Below, piece after piece: positions 7,920 to 16,490 of a stretch of DNA of 52,844 nucleotides (positions are counted from its first letter, which is position 1; each line of letters begins with the position of its first letter). The notes beneath the pieces were generated by a model that saw only the letters and a list, made by a program, of their open reading frames with translations, was not told the DNA's origin and did not search any database. The DNA comes from CAZVLQ01 sp964628185 (GTDB taxonomy: Bacteria; Pseudomonadota; Zetaproteobacteria; Mariprofundales; Mariprofundaceae), in NCBI GenBank assembly GCA_964628185.1, contig CAZVLQ010000015.1, forward strand, positions 1 to 52,844, read 5' to 3'. Made by a program: the position numbers and the translations under genes.

Positions 7920-8641
7920 GTGCCCTGAAGATATCGCCCGTTGTGGGCATGATCTGGAAGGAATGGCGCTCGGCGGTGGATACGCCACTGGGTTACGTGA
8001 TCGCGGTTGCCTTCCTGCTGGCATCGGGATTCTTCTTTGGTAACGGGCTTTTTCTGACAGGTCAGGCGGACATGCGCGATTTCTTCGCCATCCTGCCTGT
8101 TTTGTTGATGTTTTTTATGCCGGCCATGGGTATGCGTACGCTGGCCGAGGAGAAACGCGGCGGCACCTTTGAACTACTGGCCACGCTGCCGGTATCCACG
8201 GCCCAGATTGTGGCGGGGAAATACCTGTCGGTGTTACTACAGATGGGTGTGTTGCTGGCATTGACCCTTGTCTATCCGCTCAGTCTTTCCATGCTCGGCA
8301 ATGTGGATGCGGGACAAGTCGCCGCATCCTATCTGGCCGCCTTTCTGCTGGCCGCGTCCTATGCCGCCATCTGCCTGTTTGCCTCTTCACTGACGGAGAA
8401 TGCCGTCGTGGCCTATGTGGTCGGATTTTCCCTGCTGCTGGCAGCCTTCCTGCTGGTGCAGGCGATGCCGCTGTTTTCTCCCGCAATCCAGGGCTGGGTG
8501 GAGGCTGTCAGCCCGTTGCAGCATTACCGGAACATGCTGCGCGGCATTGTTCGAGCCGATGACGTGGTGTTTCTGCCGGCCCTGGCCGGCGTATTCCTGG
8601 CGGCCACGGTCTACCAGCTTGAACGCCGGAGGTGGATGTAA
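7916..8641 (+). CDS. ABC-2 type transporter permease (GldF-like)
   Basis: An integral membrane permease of 241 residues with about six hydrophobic segments. Clear ones are GYVIAVAFLLASGFFFGNGL, FFAILPVLLMFFMPAMG, LQMGVLLALTLVYPLSL, YLAAFLLAASYAAICLFAS and VAYVVGFSLLLAAFLLVQAM. The motif MRTLAEEKRGGTFELLATLPVS after the second helix is the signature of the ABC-2 permeases paired with GldG-like proteins. The start is a GTG that overlaps the ATPase stop by four bases, and its own stop overlaps the next ATG by one base. It forms the membrane channel with the 6984-7919 ATPase. Confidence 0.88.
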   Translation: MSALKISPVVGMIWKEWRSAVDTPLGYVIAVAFLLASGFFFGNGLFLTGQADMRDFFAILPVLLMFFMPAMGMRTLAEEKRGGTFELLATLPVSTAQIVAGKYLSVLLQMGVLLALTLVYPLSLSMLGNVDAGQVAASYLAAFLLAASYAAICLFASSLTENAVVAYVVGFSLLLAAFLLVQAMPLFSPAIQGWVEAVSPLQHYRNMLRGIVRADDVVFLPALAGVFLAATVYQLERRRWM

Positions 8642-10203
8642 TGGCGCCCATGGACCGGAGGCACGCGATACGCCGGCGGGCACTGATCACGCTGCTGGTC
8701 TCAGTGCTGGCCGCCGTTGCCCTGACGATGGCGGCTACGGCATCCCGTCTGCGCTGGGATGCAACCGGGGACAGGGTCTATACGCTTTCAGAATCAACCC
8801 GCAAGGTTCTGAGCACACTGGATGAACCGCTCTTGATCCGCGCCTATATCACGAAAGATATGCCGCAGCCTTACGGGCGCATGCGTCGTTTTATTGAGGA
8901 TATGCTTTGGGCCTACCATGAAGCGGGCCATGGCAAGGTGGGATTTGATGTTGTGGACCCGGCCGGTGATCCGGATGTAGAGACATCGCTTGCCGCACTC
9001 AATATTCCAAAGGTGCAGGTGCAGGTGGTGGAGAATGATCAGGCGCAGGTCAAGCAGGGCTACATGGCTGTAGTGATTGAATACGTGGATAAAAAGGAAA
9101 GCATTCCGGTGGTTCGTACCGAGCAGGGATTTGAATACCTGCTGACGCGCAAGATCAGGAAACTTGTCGGCAAGGGTCGGTTGAAAATCGGCGTCGTGAA
9201 CGGCTTTGGCGCCAGGGATACGGCCCGGCTGAAGTCGTTTAAACATCTGGTGGAAGATGATTACGAACTGGTAGACGTGGCGCCGGATAAAAAACCGCTG
9301 GACAAGGATATCCGGGCGCTGATCGTGGCGGGCTTTGGCAAGCCGCCGACGAAGCGCATGCGCTTTAGCCTGGATCAGTTTCGTATGTCCGGCCACGGGC
9401 TGCTCGTCCTGGCAGGTAATGTGACGCCGCAGCTTCAGCTCGGGTTTCAGGTCAGGCCCGTGGATGTCAAGGCGAATGAATGGCTGAAAGATTTCGGCGT
9501 TGCCGTCGAACCCGGGCTGGTCATGGATCCAAGAGCATCTCGCATCAATGTGAGTCGCAGGCAGGGAATTTTCATGTTTAACAGCGTGGTGGATTATCCC
9601 TTTGTCCCACGCATCGACAGCATGGACGAAAGCAATCCCGTTACACGCAGTCTGAGGTCCGTAGCCGTGCCGTTTGCCGCGCCGCTCACATGGGCTGGAA
9701 AAACGGCCCCCGGCAAGGTGCTGCTGTCCTCATCAGCCATGGCAGCCGTTCAATCCGGTCCTTCCTACAACGTGGACCCGCTTGTGCCGATACGCAAGCG
9801 TTTTGACGGTATGGCGCGCAGACGCCTTGATCTTGCCCTGGTGCGTGAGGGAGCGGCCACATCCGCGTTTCAGGCAAAGGATGCGCCTGGGGCTGATAAA
9901 GCATTCATCCCGACTACGAAGCATTCACGCCTGATGGTGATCGGCAGTCCGGCCATGCTGGACGACCAGTTCCTGGACAGCGGAAACATGGTTTTCGCAC
10001 TCAACACCCTGGACTGGCTGGCCGGGAATGAGGATATGATTGAGCTGCGTTCCCGTGGCGTTACCGAGCGGCCGCTGCAAACGTTGACGAACAGCACACG
10101 CGCCATGTGGAAGGGATTGTGGATGTTTGGTCTTCCCGTCCTGGTGGCCCTGGCCGGGCTGTTGCGGTGGCGACAGTTGCGGACACGGGCGGCAATCTCA
10201 TGA
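8641..10203 (+). CDS. GldG-like ABC transporter auxiliary protein
   Basis: A large protein of about 520 residues with an N-terminal signal-anchor (ALITLLVSVLAAVALTMAA), a long extracytoplasmic domain and a C-terminal helix (LWMFGLPVLVALAGLLRW), so both ends are membrane-anchored. The region RLRWDATGDRVYTLSESTRKVLSTLDEPLLIRAYI matches the start of the GldG-type ABC auxiliary domain. The later QGFEYLLTRKIRKLVGKGRLKIGVVNGFG matches its core. I choose ATG 8641, which overlaps the permease stop and follows GGAGG, over the GTG at 8632. The last codons overlap the next gene by four bases. It probably couples substrate handling outside the membrane to the transporter; the substrate is unknown. Confidence 0.85.
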   Translation: MAPMDRRHAIRRRALITLLVSVLAAVALTMAATASRLRWDATGDRVYTLSESTRKVLSTLDEPLLIRAYITKDMPQPYGRMRRFIEDMLWAYHEAGHGKVGFDVVDPAGDPDVETSLAALNIPKVQVQVVENDQAQVKQGYMAVVIEYVDKKESIPVVRTEQGFEYLLTRKIRKLVGKGRLKIGVVNGFGARDTARLKSFKHLVEDDYELVDVAPDKKPLDKDIRALIVAGFGKPPTKRMRFSLDQFRMSGHGLLVLAGNVTPQLQLGFQVRPVDVKANEWLKDFGVAVEPGLVMDPRASRINVSRRQGIFMFNSVVDYPFVPRIDSMDESNPVTRSLRSVAVPFAAPLTWAGKTAPGKVLLSSSAMAAVQSGPSYNVDPLVPIRKRFDGMARRRLDLALVREGAATSAFQAKDAPGADKAFIPTTKHSRLMVIGSPAMLDDQFLDSGNMVFALNTLDWLAGNEDMIELRSRGVTERPLQTLTNSTRAMWKGLWMFGLPVLVALAGLLRWRQLRTRAAIS

Positions 10204-10787
10204 AGCGAGTAGCGGGATTTCTGCTACCGGGCATCCTGATTCTTGGCCTGCTTGTCTGGGCCGGCTGGCGCTTTTCACAGCCGGCAAGAGCGCCTCAGGA
10301 GGGTATGCCGAGCCTTGCCGCCATGGATACCACCCGGGTCGCCGCCATCGTTATCAAGCCCGGCGCCGGCAAACCCGTCCGGCTGGAAAAACATAAGGGC
10401 GGCTGGATACTGGCGGGCAGAAAGCCGACACCGGCGGATCGTGATTATATCGGGCAATTGCTGGATGATCTTGCGACCATGCGGATCATCCGCGTGGTAA
10501 CGCATACACACGCCCATGATGCGGAACTCGGTCTGGACAGGGGCGTGCACGTGAGGCTACTTGATGCGGGCAATACGCCATTGCTGGATATCATGGTCGG
10601 CAAACAGGCCAGTGATCTGATTTCCACTTATGTGCGCAAAAAAGGCAAGCCGGAGGTTCTGGCCGTGGACAGGGCGCTGGTGTGGCAAATCAGTCGCCCC
10701 ACCGATGCATGGAAGGCGCCATCGCCGGTAAAAACGGACAAGTCCGTCGGCAAAAACGGCAATCGGGGAGCAAAGGCCTCTCCCTGA
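10200..10787 (+). CDS. DUF4340-type membrane-anchored protein
   Basis: A protein of 195 residues with one N-terminal membrane helix (GFLLPGILILGLLVWAGWRF) and an extracytoplasmic domain. The pattern RVAAIVIKPGAGKPVRLEKHKGGWILAGRKPTPAD, followed by LGLDRGVHVRLLDAGNTPLLDIMVGK and a Tyr/Val-rich VRKKGKPEVLAVDRAL, is what DUF4340 proteins show next to GldG-like genes. ATG 10200 overlaps the GldG stop (ATGA), so I use it and not the longer frame from 10107. The C-terminus is basic and low-complexity. It completes a four-gene cassette; its biochemical job is not known. Confidence 0.75.
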   Translation: MKRVAGFLLPGILILGLLVWAGWRFSQPARAPQEGMPSLAAMDTTRVAAIVIKPGAGKPVRLEKHKGGWILAGRKPTPADRDYIGQLLDDLATMRIIRVVTHTHAHDAELGLDRGVHVRLLDAGNTPLLDIMVGKQASDLISTYVRKKGKPEVLAVDRALVWQISRPTDAWKAPSPVKTDKSVGKNGNRGAKASP

Positions 10788-10868
10788 CGACGCCTCATCC
10801 GTTCCCGTTCAACCGCTGGCGTATTTTCCGCACTTGCCGCAAGCAGCCGCTTGCTCCACGATAAGCGT

Positions 10869-13418
10869 ATGAAAAAACTTGCCGGTAGAACCGTAAAGTT
10901 CAGCCTTGTTTTTCTTGGCCTGCTGGTGCTGGGGCTGCTGGCGGCGCCATTCTTCATCAACGTCAGCAGCTATAAATCCATCATTGTTGAAAAGGCCGAG
11001 CAGGCCACGGGGCGCAAGGTCACCATCGGGGATATCCATGCCTCTCTCTTTCCTTGGGTGGGCATGCAACTTGATAATGTTCACATTGCCAACCGGCAGG
11101 GGTTTACCGGTAAGGATATTCTGCGCGCCAAAAGTCTGAACGTACAGATGGCGCTGCTGCCATTGCTGAGCAGACGGGTGGAAATCAAGCGATTTGTACT
11201 GGATGGCCCGGAATTGCTGCTTGAACGCAATGAACGGGGCGAAGAGAACTGGCGCGATCTTGTGCAGCCGCCGGGAGCCGCTGCACCTCAAGCTGCCGGC
11301 GCTTCTGCCGCTCGTGCGCCATCCGGCGTTACAGCTTCTCCACGGAAAGGCTCGATGCTGGCCGCCCTGAGCGCACAATCGCTGCGTGTGGAAAACGGGG
11401 CCATTCATTACCGGGATTTGCAGACTGGCCGGGGCATCAACCTGGATGAATTCAACATTACGGTGGAGGATGTGCAGCTTGAACGTCCGGTGCGCGTACA
11501 TGCTTCCGGCAAGCTGGCCGGGGCGATGTTTACGGTTGACGGCAAGGTGGGACCACTGGGTGACCCGGGTGCCATCCGTGTGGCGAGCCTGCCGTTGCAG
11601 GTGAGCATCAAGGCGAAAGCGGTTCCGGTGGAAAAGGTGGCGGAATTTGTTCCCGTCCTGAAACGTCTGGGTGAAGGTGAACTGGGTGGGGATGTGCGGC
11701 TGGAGCAAAGGCCGGACGGGCTCCGGATATCGGCCGGAACGATTGTCCTGCATGGCGGCCATGAAGTCGATCTCGCCTGGAAGTTTGAAATGCCGAAGCC
11801 GGAGCGTCTGAATCTGGAGCATGCGGCCCTGCGGGTTGACGGCAGGGACGTTGCCGGTCTCAACGGCACGCTCCAGGGTATCGGACACGTCCTCAAGTAT
11901 CAGCTGCGCCTTAACACCGTTGCGATCCAACGCGAACAGTTATCTGCGTGGTGGCCGGACCTGCAGCCCATGTATGCAGCGCATCCCGGACCCTGGGAAC
12001 AATTGAAGCTGGGTTTGCTGGCCGCGGGCGACATGAAACATGTGGAACTGCGGGATATGCAGCTGATGCTGGATAAGGAACTCGTCCAGGTTTCCGGCAA
12101 TATCCGGTTTGGAAGCATTCCAGATACTCGACTTCGCATTGCCGCGAGAACCCTGCACCTGGACCCGTGGTTGCCACGGCCCGGCAATGCAGCCGGAGCA
12201 CCGGTGCCAGTCGGGAAGGTCGGTGAAAGCAGTGCCGGTGCATCCATTGAGCCGGTAAGAAAACAGACGGCGGGTACGGCATTGCCGCCCGGCGGAGGAG
12301 GCGCAATCGGTGCCGATGTGTCGCTTGTGCCGGTGCGGGATCAAACAACCGGCGCCAGAATTGTCCCGCCGCAAGTCGGTGCTTCAGTCGCCGCCAGGCA
12401 GGATCAGACGAACACACAGCCTGTTCGACAACTCCCCGCTACATCCGGGCCTTCCACGCCGATTGCGGTCAGGGAGCCTGATTTGCGTTTTCTGAAACCG
12501 TGGCGTGTAACGGCCGGTTTGCAGGTTGATCACCTTTTTCTTTACGGCCTTGATCTTGCGCACCTGCAAGCCTCGCTTGCGGGGAAGGGCGGCATTTTTC
12601 GCCTGAACCCGCTGCATTTTGAACTGGCCGGAGGTCAGGTTAATGAAAAAGCCAGTTTGACGGCAGGGCGTTATCCCGTTCGCTGGTCGGAGTCCGTTCA
12701 TGTCAGCGGCGTACAGTTACAGCCGGTGCTCAAGGCGCTGGCCGGAATCGACACCATCGGCGGTGTGGCGCAGATGGAGACAAAACTGAATGGCACCGGT
12801 CTGCTGCCGGAGACCGCTGTACGCAAACTGGGCGGCAAAGGCAGAATCCTCGTACGGGACGGTATGATCAGGGGATTCGATATTGCGGGGATTCTCAGGA
12901 ACCTTACCACGCCCGGCCGACGGGGCGGGCCCGAGCAGACCGATTTTTCACAGCTTTCCGGCAGCTTCAGCATCAAAAGCGGCACTGTCCATAATGATGA
13001 TCTGTTCATGGCTTCACCCCTGTTTCGCCTGACCGGTTATGGCCAGATCGCCCTGGCGGACAAGCGTCTTGATTATCATGTCAAACCCAGGCTGGTGGGC
13101 ACATTGATCGGCCAGGGAGATACCGAAACGGTCAGGAAAGGGCTGGTTGTTCCCCTGCATATCACGGGTCCGCTTGATTCCCCCAGGGTGCGTGTAGAAA
13201 TGGATATCAAAACCCTGATTGGCAATGTCGGTGGCATCAAGGGTATACTCAAGGGGAAAAAAGGCGGGCTGAAGGGCATTCTGAAGGGCATTCTGAAGGG
13301 CGCCAAGCCTGATGCAGCAAGCCCCGGCCAGTCTGCGCCTCCACCTGCATCTTCGCAGCCGGCCAGCCCCGCAGATCAGATCAGGAAACGCTTGAGGGAA
13401 TTGTTGCCGGGATTTTAA
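10869..13418 (+). CDS. AsmA family protein
   Basis: An inner-membrane-anchored periplasmic protein of 849 residues in the AsmA group, whose members are linked to phospholipid transport to the outer membrane. The N-terminal helix FSLVFLGLLVLGLLAAPFFI is followed by the AsmA signature region (VTIGDIHASLFPWVGMQLDNV, then VQMALLPLLSRRVEIKRFVLDGPELLLER). The C-terminal AsmA_2 part has LNGTGLLPE, GGKGRILVRDGMIRGFDIAGILR and LVVPLHITGPLDSPRVRVEM. Between about residues 430 and 545 lies an Ala/Pro/Gln-rich linker with repeated PVRxQT units. The tail carries KGILKG repeats. ATG 10869 is preferred to the upstream TTG 10851. It follows the ABC cassette after an 81-base gap and may be in the same transcript. 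Confidence 0.88.
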   Translation: MKKLAGRTVKFSLVFLGLLVLGLLAAPFFINVSSYKSIIVEKAEQATGRKVTIGDIHASLFPWVGMQLDNVHIANRQGFTGKDILRAKSLNVQMALLPLLSRRVEIKRFVLDGPELLLERNERGEENWRDLVQPPGAAAPQAAGASAARAPSGVTASPRKGSMLAALSAQSLRVENGAIHYRDLQTGRGINLDEFNITVEDVQLERPVRVHASGKLAGAMFTVDGKVGPLGDPGAIRVASLPLQVSIKAKAVPVEKVAEFVPVLKRLGEGELGGDVRLEQRPDGLRISAGTIVLHGGHEVDLAWKFEMPKPERLNLEHAALRVDGRDVAGLNGTLQGIGHVLKYQLRLNTVAIQREQLSAWWPDLQPMYAAHPGPWEQLKLGLLAAGDMKHVELRDMQLMLDKELVQVSGNIRFGSIPDTRLRIAARTLHLDPWLPRPGNAAGAPVPVGKVGESSAGASIEPVRKQTAGTALPPGGGGAIGADVSLVPVRDQTTGARIVPPQVGASVAARQDQTNTQPVRQLPATSGPSTPIAVREPDLRFLKPWRVTAGLQVDHLFLYGLDLAHLQASLAGKGGIFRLNPLHFELAGGQVNEKASLTAGRYPVRWSESVHVSGVQLQPVLKALAGIDTIGGVAQMETKLNGTGLLPETAVRKLGGKGRILVRDGMIRGFDIAGILRNLTTPGRRGGPEQTDFSQLSGSFSIKSGTVHNDDLFMASPLFRLTGYGQIALADKRLDYHVKPRLVGTLIGQGDTETVRKGLVVPLHITGPLDSPRVRVEMDIKTLIGNVGGIKGILKGKKGGLKGILKGILKGAKPDAASPGQSAPPPASSQPASPADQIRKRLRELLPGF
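13269..13301 (+). repeat. 12-bp tandem repeat in the AsmA gene
   Basis: The unit CTGAAGGGCATT occurs 2.75 times in a row and encodes LKGI-LKGI-LKG. Degenerate copies flank it (GGIKGILKGKKGG upstream). The resulting lysine/glycine tail is strongly basic. Such a tract is prone to slippage. Confidence 0.8.
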
Positions 13419-13444
13419 CCTAACCTGTTCATGAACAGGTTAGG
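13419..13444. terminator. perfect 26-bp palindrome after the AsmA gene (terminator or operator)
   Basis: Directly after the stop codon lies a 26-bp sequence that equals its own complement (half-site CCTAACCTGTTCA). As RNA it would form a long hairpin and could stop transcription, but no T-run follows. As DNA it could be a dimeric operator for the next gene at 13515. Confidence 0.5.
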
Positions 13445-13514
13445 CTAAATACCTTTCGGGTTTCAACACTTCTGCCTGCGAGCGGATTTTCATATCAGGA
13501 TAAACGGGGGGACA

Positions 13515-14126
13515 ATGTTCGAACGAATCAGGCTACATCCCGAGCGCCCTCATGCGCGCCTGATACGTCACGCGGCCGAATACATGCGCAAAGGCATGGC
13601 GGCGGTCGTGCCGACGGAAACAACCTATGCGCTGATGGCGTTACCGGAAGCTGCCGACGCCATTGCCGGTATACGCCGGTTGCGGCACCTGGACGACCGG
13701 CACTGGTGGTCGCTGGTATGCAGCGATCTGTCCCAGGCTTCCCATTTTGCCCGCATGGATAATGAGGCCTATCGTTTACTCAGACGCTGTCTGCCGGGGC
13801 CTTATACATTTATTCTTCCGGCCAGTTCCCGTTTGCCGCGGCGTGTGTTCGGCAAACGCAGGGATGTCGGCATCCGCATGCCGGCTCATACCGTGTGTCG
13901 GGCGCTGCTGGAGGAGCTTGATTCCCCCCTGCTGGCAACCACCCTGATATTTCCCGATGAGGAAGAAGCCGCCGTTGATCCCGACACCTTTGTCCCATAC
14001 CTGAGAAGCGCCGGTTTGCTCATCCTTGATGCAGGGTGGGGCGGCATGACGCCGACGACCGTTATTGATTTGTGCGGTGAGGGCCCGGAATTAATACGTG
14101 AGGGCGTCGGTGACTGGCCATGCTAG
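13515..14126 (+). CDS. YciO/Sua5/YrdC family protein (threonylcarbamoyl-AMP synthase-like)
   Basis: A protein of 203 residues with the YrdC-like dsRNA-binding/nucleotide fold: MRKGMAAVVPTETTYALMALPE, then IRRLRHLDDRHWWSLVCSDL, LPGPYTFILPASSRLPRRVFGKRRDVGIRMP, and the ending TTVIDLCGEGPELIREGVGD. The pattern resembles E. coli YciO more than TsaC (opening xxIHPxxPxxRLI, RxLxDxHxxxLxCxDL). TsaC makes the threonylcarbamoyl-AMP used for t6A in tRNA; the role of YciO relatives is less certain. The start ATG follows a GGGGGG stretch. An IS scrap begins right after the stop. Confidence 0.85.
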   Translation: MFERIRLHPERPHARLIRHAAEYMRKGMAAVVPTETTYALMALPEAADAIAGIRRLRHLDDRHWWSLVCSDLSQASHFARMDNEAYRLLRRCLPGPYTFILPASSRLPRRVFGKRRDVGIRMPAHTVCRALLEELDSPLLATTLIFPDEEEAAVDPDTFVPYLRSAGLLILDAGWGGMTPTTVIDLCGEGPELIREGVGDWPC

Positions 14127-14297
14127 GAGCCTGTCGGACTTAGGAGAATTGTAGCGAGCAGGAGCAAGCGGCGCTGTGCCGGTAAGGGCGGGAAACAACC
14201 ATTCCGTTTCAAAGGCAAACTGTTTTCTCTGGATGGCTTACTGTTTGATGTGGCGATGGAGATATTTCCATTGGCTAACTACAACAAGAAAAGATAA
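14127..14297 (+). mobile_element. remnant of an IS4-like insertion sequence
   Basis: The end-like sequence gagcctgtcggactt begins at the base after the preceding stop codon. From 14166 one frame reads 43 codons to a TAA at 14295, with FSLDGLLFDVAMEIFPLANY. This matches the region around the first catalytic Asp of IS4-type DDE transposases, which usually reads xxLDxSLIDLxxxxFPWAxY. Everything else of the transposase is missing, so this is a deletion remnant. The rest of the gap to 14432 holds no other recognisable element, and the small frame 14176-14430 is a shifted reading of the same DNA. Confidence 0.6.
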
Positions 14298-14432
14298 GTG
14301 GGACAGCAGTGGCCTTCAGCCTTTTTGTGAGGCGTATAGTAGTAACTTAGGGATGAGGAGCAGTTTTTCTGCCTTGCACAGAAAGGAGCATGTCACCATG
14401 ATGCCGAATCTATTATATTCAGAGGTGTAAAG

Positions 14433-15854
14433 ATGGCTCGAAAATACGGAAGGCAGGCTCCCGGTGATCCTGTCATGTCCATGACGCCGGAGGAGCGTAA
14501 ATCCGCCATGTCACTGGCCGGTATTTTCGGCCTGCGAATGCTGGGGTTGTTTCTCATTCTGCCGGTATTTTCACCCTATGCACACGGACTGACGGGCGCG
14601 GCAGAACATCCGGCCATGGTCGGCATGGCGCTGGGCGCCTACGGTTTGACACAGGCGCTGCTACAGGTGCCGTTCGGTATGCTGTCCGATAAAATCGGAC
14701 GAAAGCCGGTCATTGCCATGGGCATGCTGCTTTTTGCCATTGGCAGTGTAATGGCAGCCATGTCCGATTCCATCACCGGCGTGCTGATCGGGCGTATCAT
14801 ACAAGGCTCGGGCGCCGTAGCTGCCGCCATTATTGCCCTGGTCGCCGATCTGACCCGGGAAGAGCATCGCACCAAGGCCATGGCCATGATCGGCATGACC
14901 ATCGGCGTGTCCTTCATGATTTCAATGGTACTTGGACCTGTCTTCGGCCATCTTGTCGGTGTCGCCGGCATCTTCTGGCTAACGGCGGTGCTGTCCCTGT
15001 TTTCCATCCTGTTCCTCTATCTGGTCGTACCTGATCCCGAAAAAATTATGCACCACAGGGATGCAGAAATGACCATGGGCATGCTGGGTCAGGTTCTTAA
15101 GAATAGTGAGCTGTTGCGGCTGGATTTTGGCGTGTTCGTGCTGCATGCAGCCTTGACGGCCATGTTTGTCGTGCTACCCATGGTTTTGATTGATCCGAAT
15201 CACCTCCTACTGGCAAAAGCGAATGAGTGGAAGCTTTATCTGCCGGTAATGGGTGGGGCATTCATACTGATGGTGCCGCTTGTGATTGTCGCCGAGGCGA
15301 AGCGCAAAATGAAACAGATTTTCATACTTTCCATCGCCTTGCTCGTCGCCGCGCAGTTGTTGATCGCCCTCCGGGGCCATTCACTGGGTTTGATCGCTGC
15401 GGCCATGTTCGTGTTTTTCGTTGGCTTCAATGCGCTTGAGGCAATCCTGCCTTCGCTGATTTCAAAGATCGCTCCTGTTTCAGCCAAGGGAACGGCCGTG
15501 GGTGTATACAACACCTGCGAATTCTTCGGCGCCTTTGTCGGGGGCGTACTCGGCGGTTTTCTATATATCCCCGCTGAACATAACGAAGCACAGGCTTTTT
15601 TTGTTATCGCCGGTCTGCTGGCGGCATGGCTGGTATCAGCACTGGGTATGGCGCAGCCGCGCCATGTGGCAACACGCATGCTGCACGTGAATGTGTCCAG
15701 TGACACTGCGGCGAGCGCCTTGCACGAACGGCTTCTGGAAGTGCGTGGCGTACTCGATGTGGAAATCTTTGCCGACGAGCAGGTGGTCTATTGCAAGGTG
15801 GATGGTAAACTGCTGGATGAAGACACATTCAATATGGCTGTTCGGGCTGATTGA
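14433..15854 (+). CDS. MFS transporter, YajR-like, with C-terminal YAM-type domain
   Basis: A 12-helix major facilitator with the MFS motif A GMLSDKIGRKPVI after helix 2 and LIGRIIQGSGAVAAAIIALVADLTREEHRTKAMAMIG across helices 4-5, closely matching E. coli YajR. After the last helix (about residue 410) comes a soluble domain of about 65 residues (RMLHVNVSSDTAASALHERLLEVRGVLDVEIFADEQVVYCKVD). This corresponds to the ferredoxin-like YAM domain of YajR. The 473-residue length exceeds YajR (454) by a short N-terminal arm; the ATG at 14475 (MSMTPEERKS) is an alternative start. The substrate is unknown, and drug or metabolite efflux is the usual guess. Confidence 0.88.
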   Translation: MARKYGRQAPGDPVMSMTPEERKSAMSLAGIFGLRMLGLFLILPVFSPYAHGLTGAAEHPAMVGMALGAYGLTQALLQVPFGMLSDKIGRKPVIAMGMLLFAIGSVMAAMSDSITGVLIGRIIQGSGAVAAAIIALVADLTREEHRTKAMAMIGMTIGVSFMISMVLGPVFGHLVGVAGIFWLTAVLSLFSILFLYLVVPDPEKIMHHRDAEMTMGMLGQVLKNSELLRLDFGVFVLHAALTAMFVVLPMVLIDPNHLLLAKANEWKLYLPVMGGAFILMVPLVIVAEAKRKMKQIFILSIALLVAAQLLIALRGHSLGLIAAAMFVFFVGFNALEAILPSLISKIAPVSAKGTAVGVYNTCEFFGAFVGGVLGGFLYIPAEHNEAQAFFVIAGLLAAWLVSALGMAQPRHVATRMLHVNVSSDTAASALHERLLEVRGVLDVEIFADEQVVYCKVDGKLLDEDTFNMAVRAD

Positions 15855-15897
15855 CTTCAGGGCTAACAGACCGGTGCGGGCTGATCGGGAGGGGGAA

Positions 15898-16407
15898 ATG
15901 ATTGAGAAAGGATTTGAGTGGCTTCTGTGGAACAGCCGTTTTATCGTCATCCTTGCCGTACTTGCATCCATCACCGGTATGCTGCTGCTGTTTATTCTTG
16001 CGGCTGAAAGCATGGTCCATCTGGCCTGGCAGTTTATTGAAATAAGCTTTCTCGGAATACCGCATCCGGGTTACCATGTCGAAGCGATTGGACAGATCAT
16101 TTCCGCGGTGGATGATTTTCTGCTCGGCACCGTGCTGCTGATCTTCGGGCTGGGTCTGTATGAACTGTTTATCAGCAAGCTGGATATTGCCTATGGAGAC
16201 AAGCGCGCCAGCAACATTCTGATGATTTCCAGCCTTGATGATTTAAAAGATCGCCTGGCCAAGGTGGTATTAATGATTCTCGTAGTGACTTTTTTCAAGG
16301 ATGTTCTGCATGTTACCTTCGATAATCCGCTGAATATCCTGTACATGGGTGCAGGCATCCTGATGGTGTCCCTGGCGATCTATTTTAGCCACAAGGCGAG
16401 TCATTAA
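15898..16407 (+). CDS. UPF0114 family membrane protein (YqhA-like)
   Basis: A protein of 169 residues with about four membrane helices: FIVILAVLASITGMLLLFIL, FLLGTVLLIFGLGLYELFI, LAKVVLMILVVTFFKDVL and ILYMGAGILMVSLAIYF. The family motif LGLYELFISKLDIA, followed by SLDDLKDRLAKVVLMILVV, is diagnostic of UPF0114. I place the start at ATG 15898 behind GGAGGGGG rather than using the long upstream extension, which overlaps the MFS gene. The gap to the MFS stop is about 43 bases, so the two are probably co-transcribed. The function of the family is not established. Confidence 0.9.
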   Translation: MIEKGFEWLLWNSRFIVILAVLASITGMLLLFILAAESMVHLAWQFIEISFLGIPHPGYHVEAIGQIISAVDDFLLGTVLLIFGLGLYELFISKLDIAYGDKRASNILMISSLDDLKDRLAKVVLMILVVTFFKDVLHVTFDNPLNILYMGAGILMVSLAIYFSHKASH

Positions 16408-16462
16408 ATGGCTCTGTGTAATCCATTGATATAATGTAATATCCTGTCCATCAGATGTCCGG

Positions 16463-16484
16463 CTTCATACAATATGCGGGTTAA
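16463..16484. repeat. 3'-end repeat, copy 2
   Basis: cttcatacaatatgcgggtt plus the following AA matches the motif at 34, 31502 and 50436. It lies 6 bases beyond the stop of the minus-strand znuB gene. Its right end continues into the palindrome CGGGTTAACCCG (16477-16488), which could form a small hairpin between the convergent genes. Confidence 0.7.
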
Positions 16485-16490
16485 CCCGGA

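Noticed and set aside
14176..14430. 84-codon frame downstream of the yciO-like gene
   Set aside because: Shifted reading of the IS4-like remnant; composition is not protein-like.
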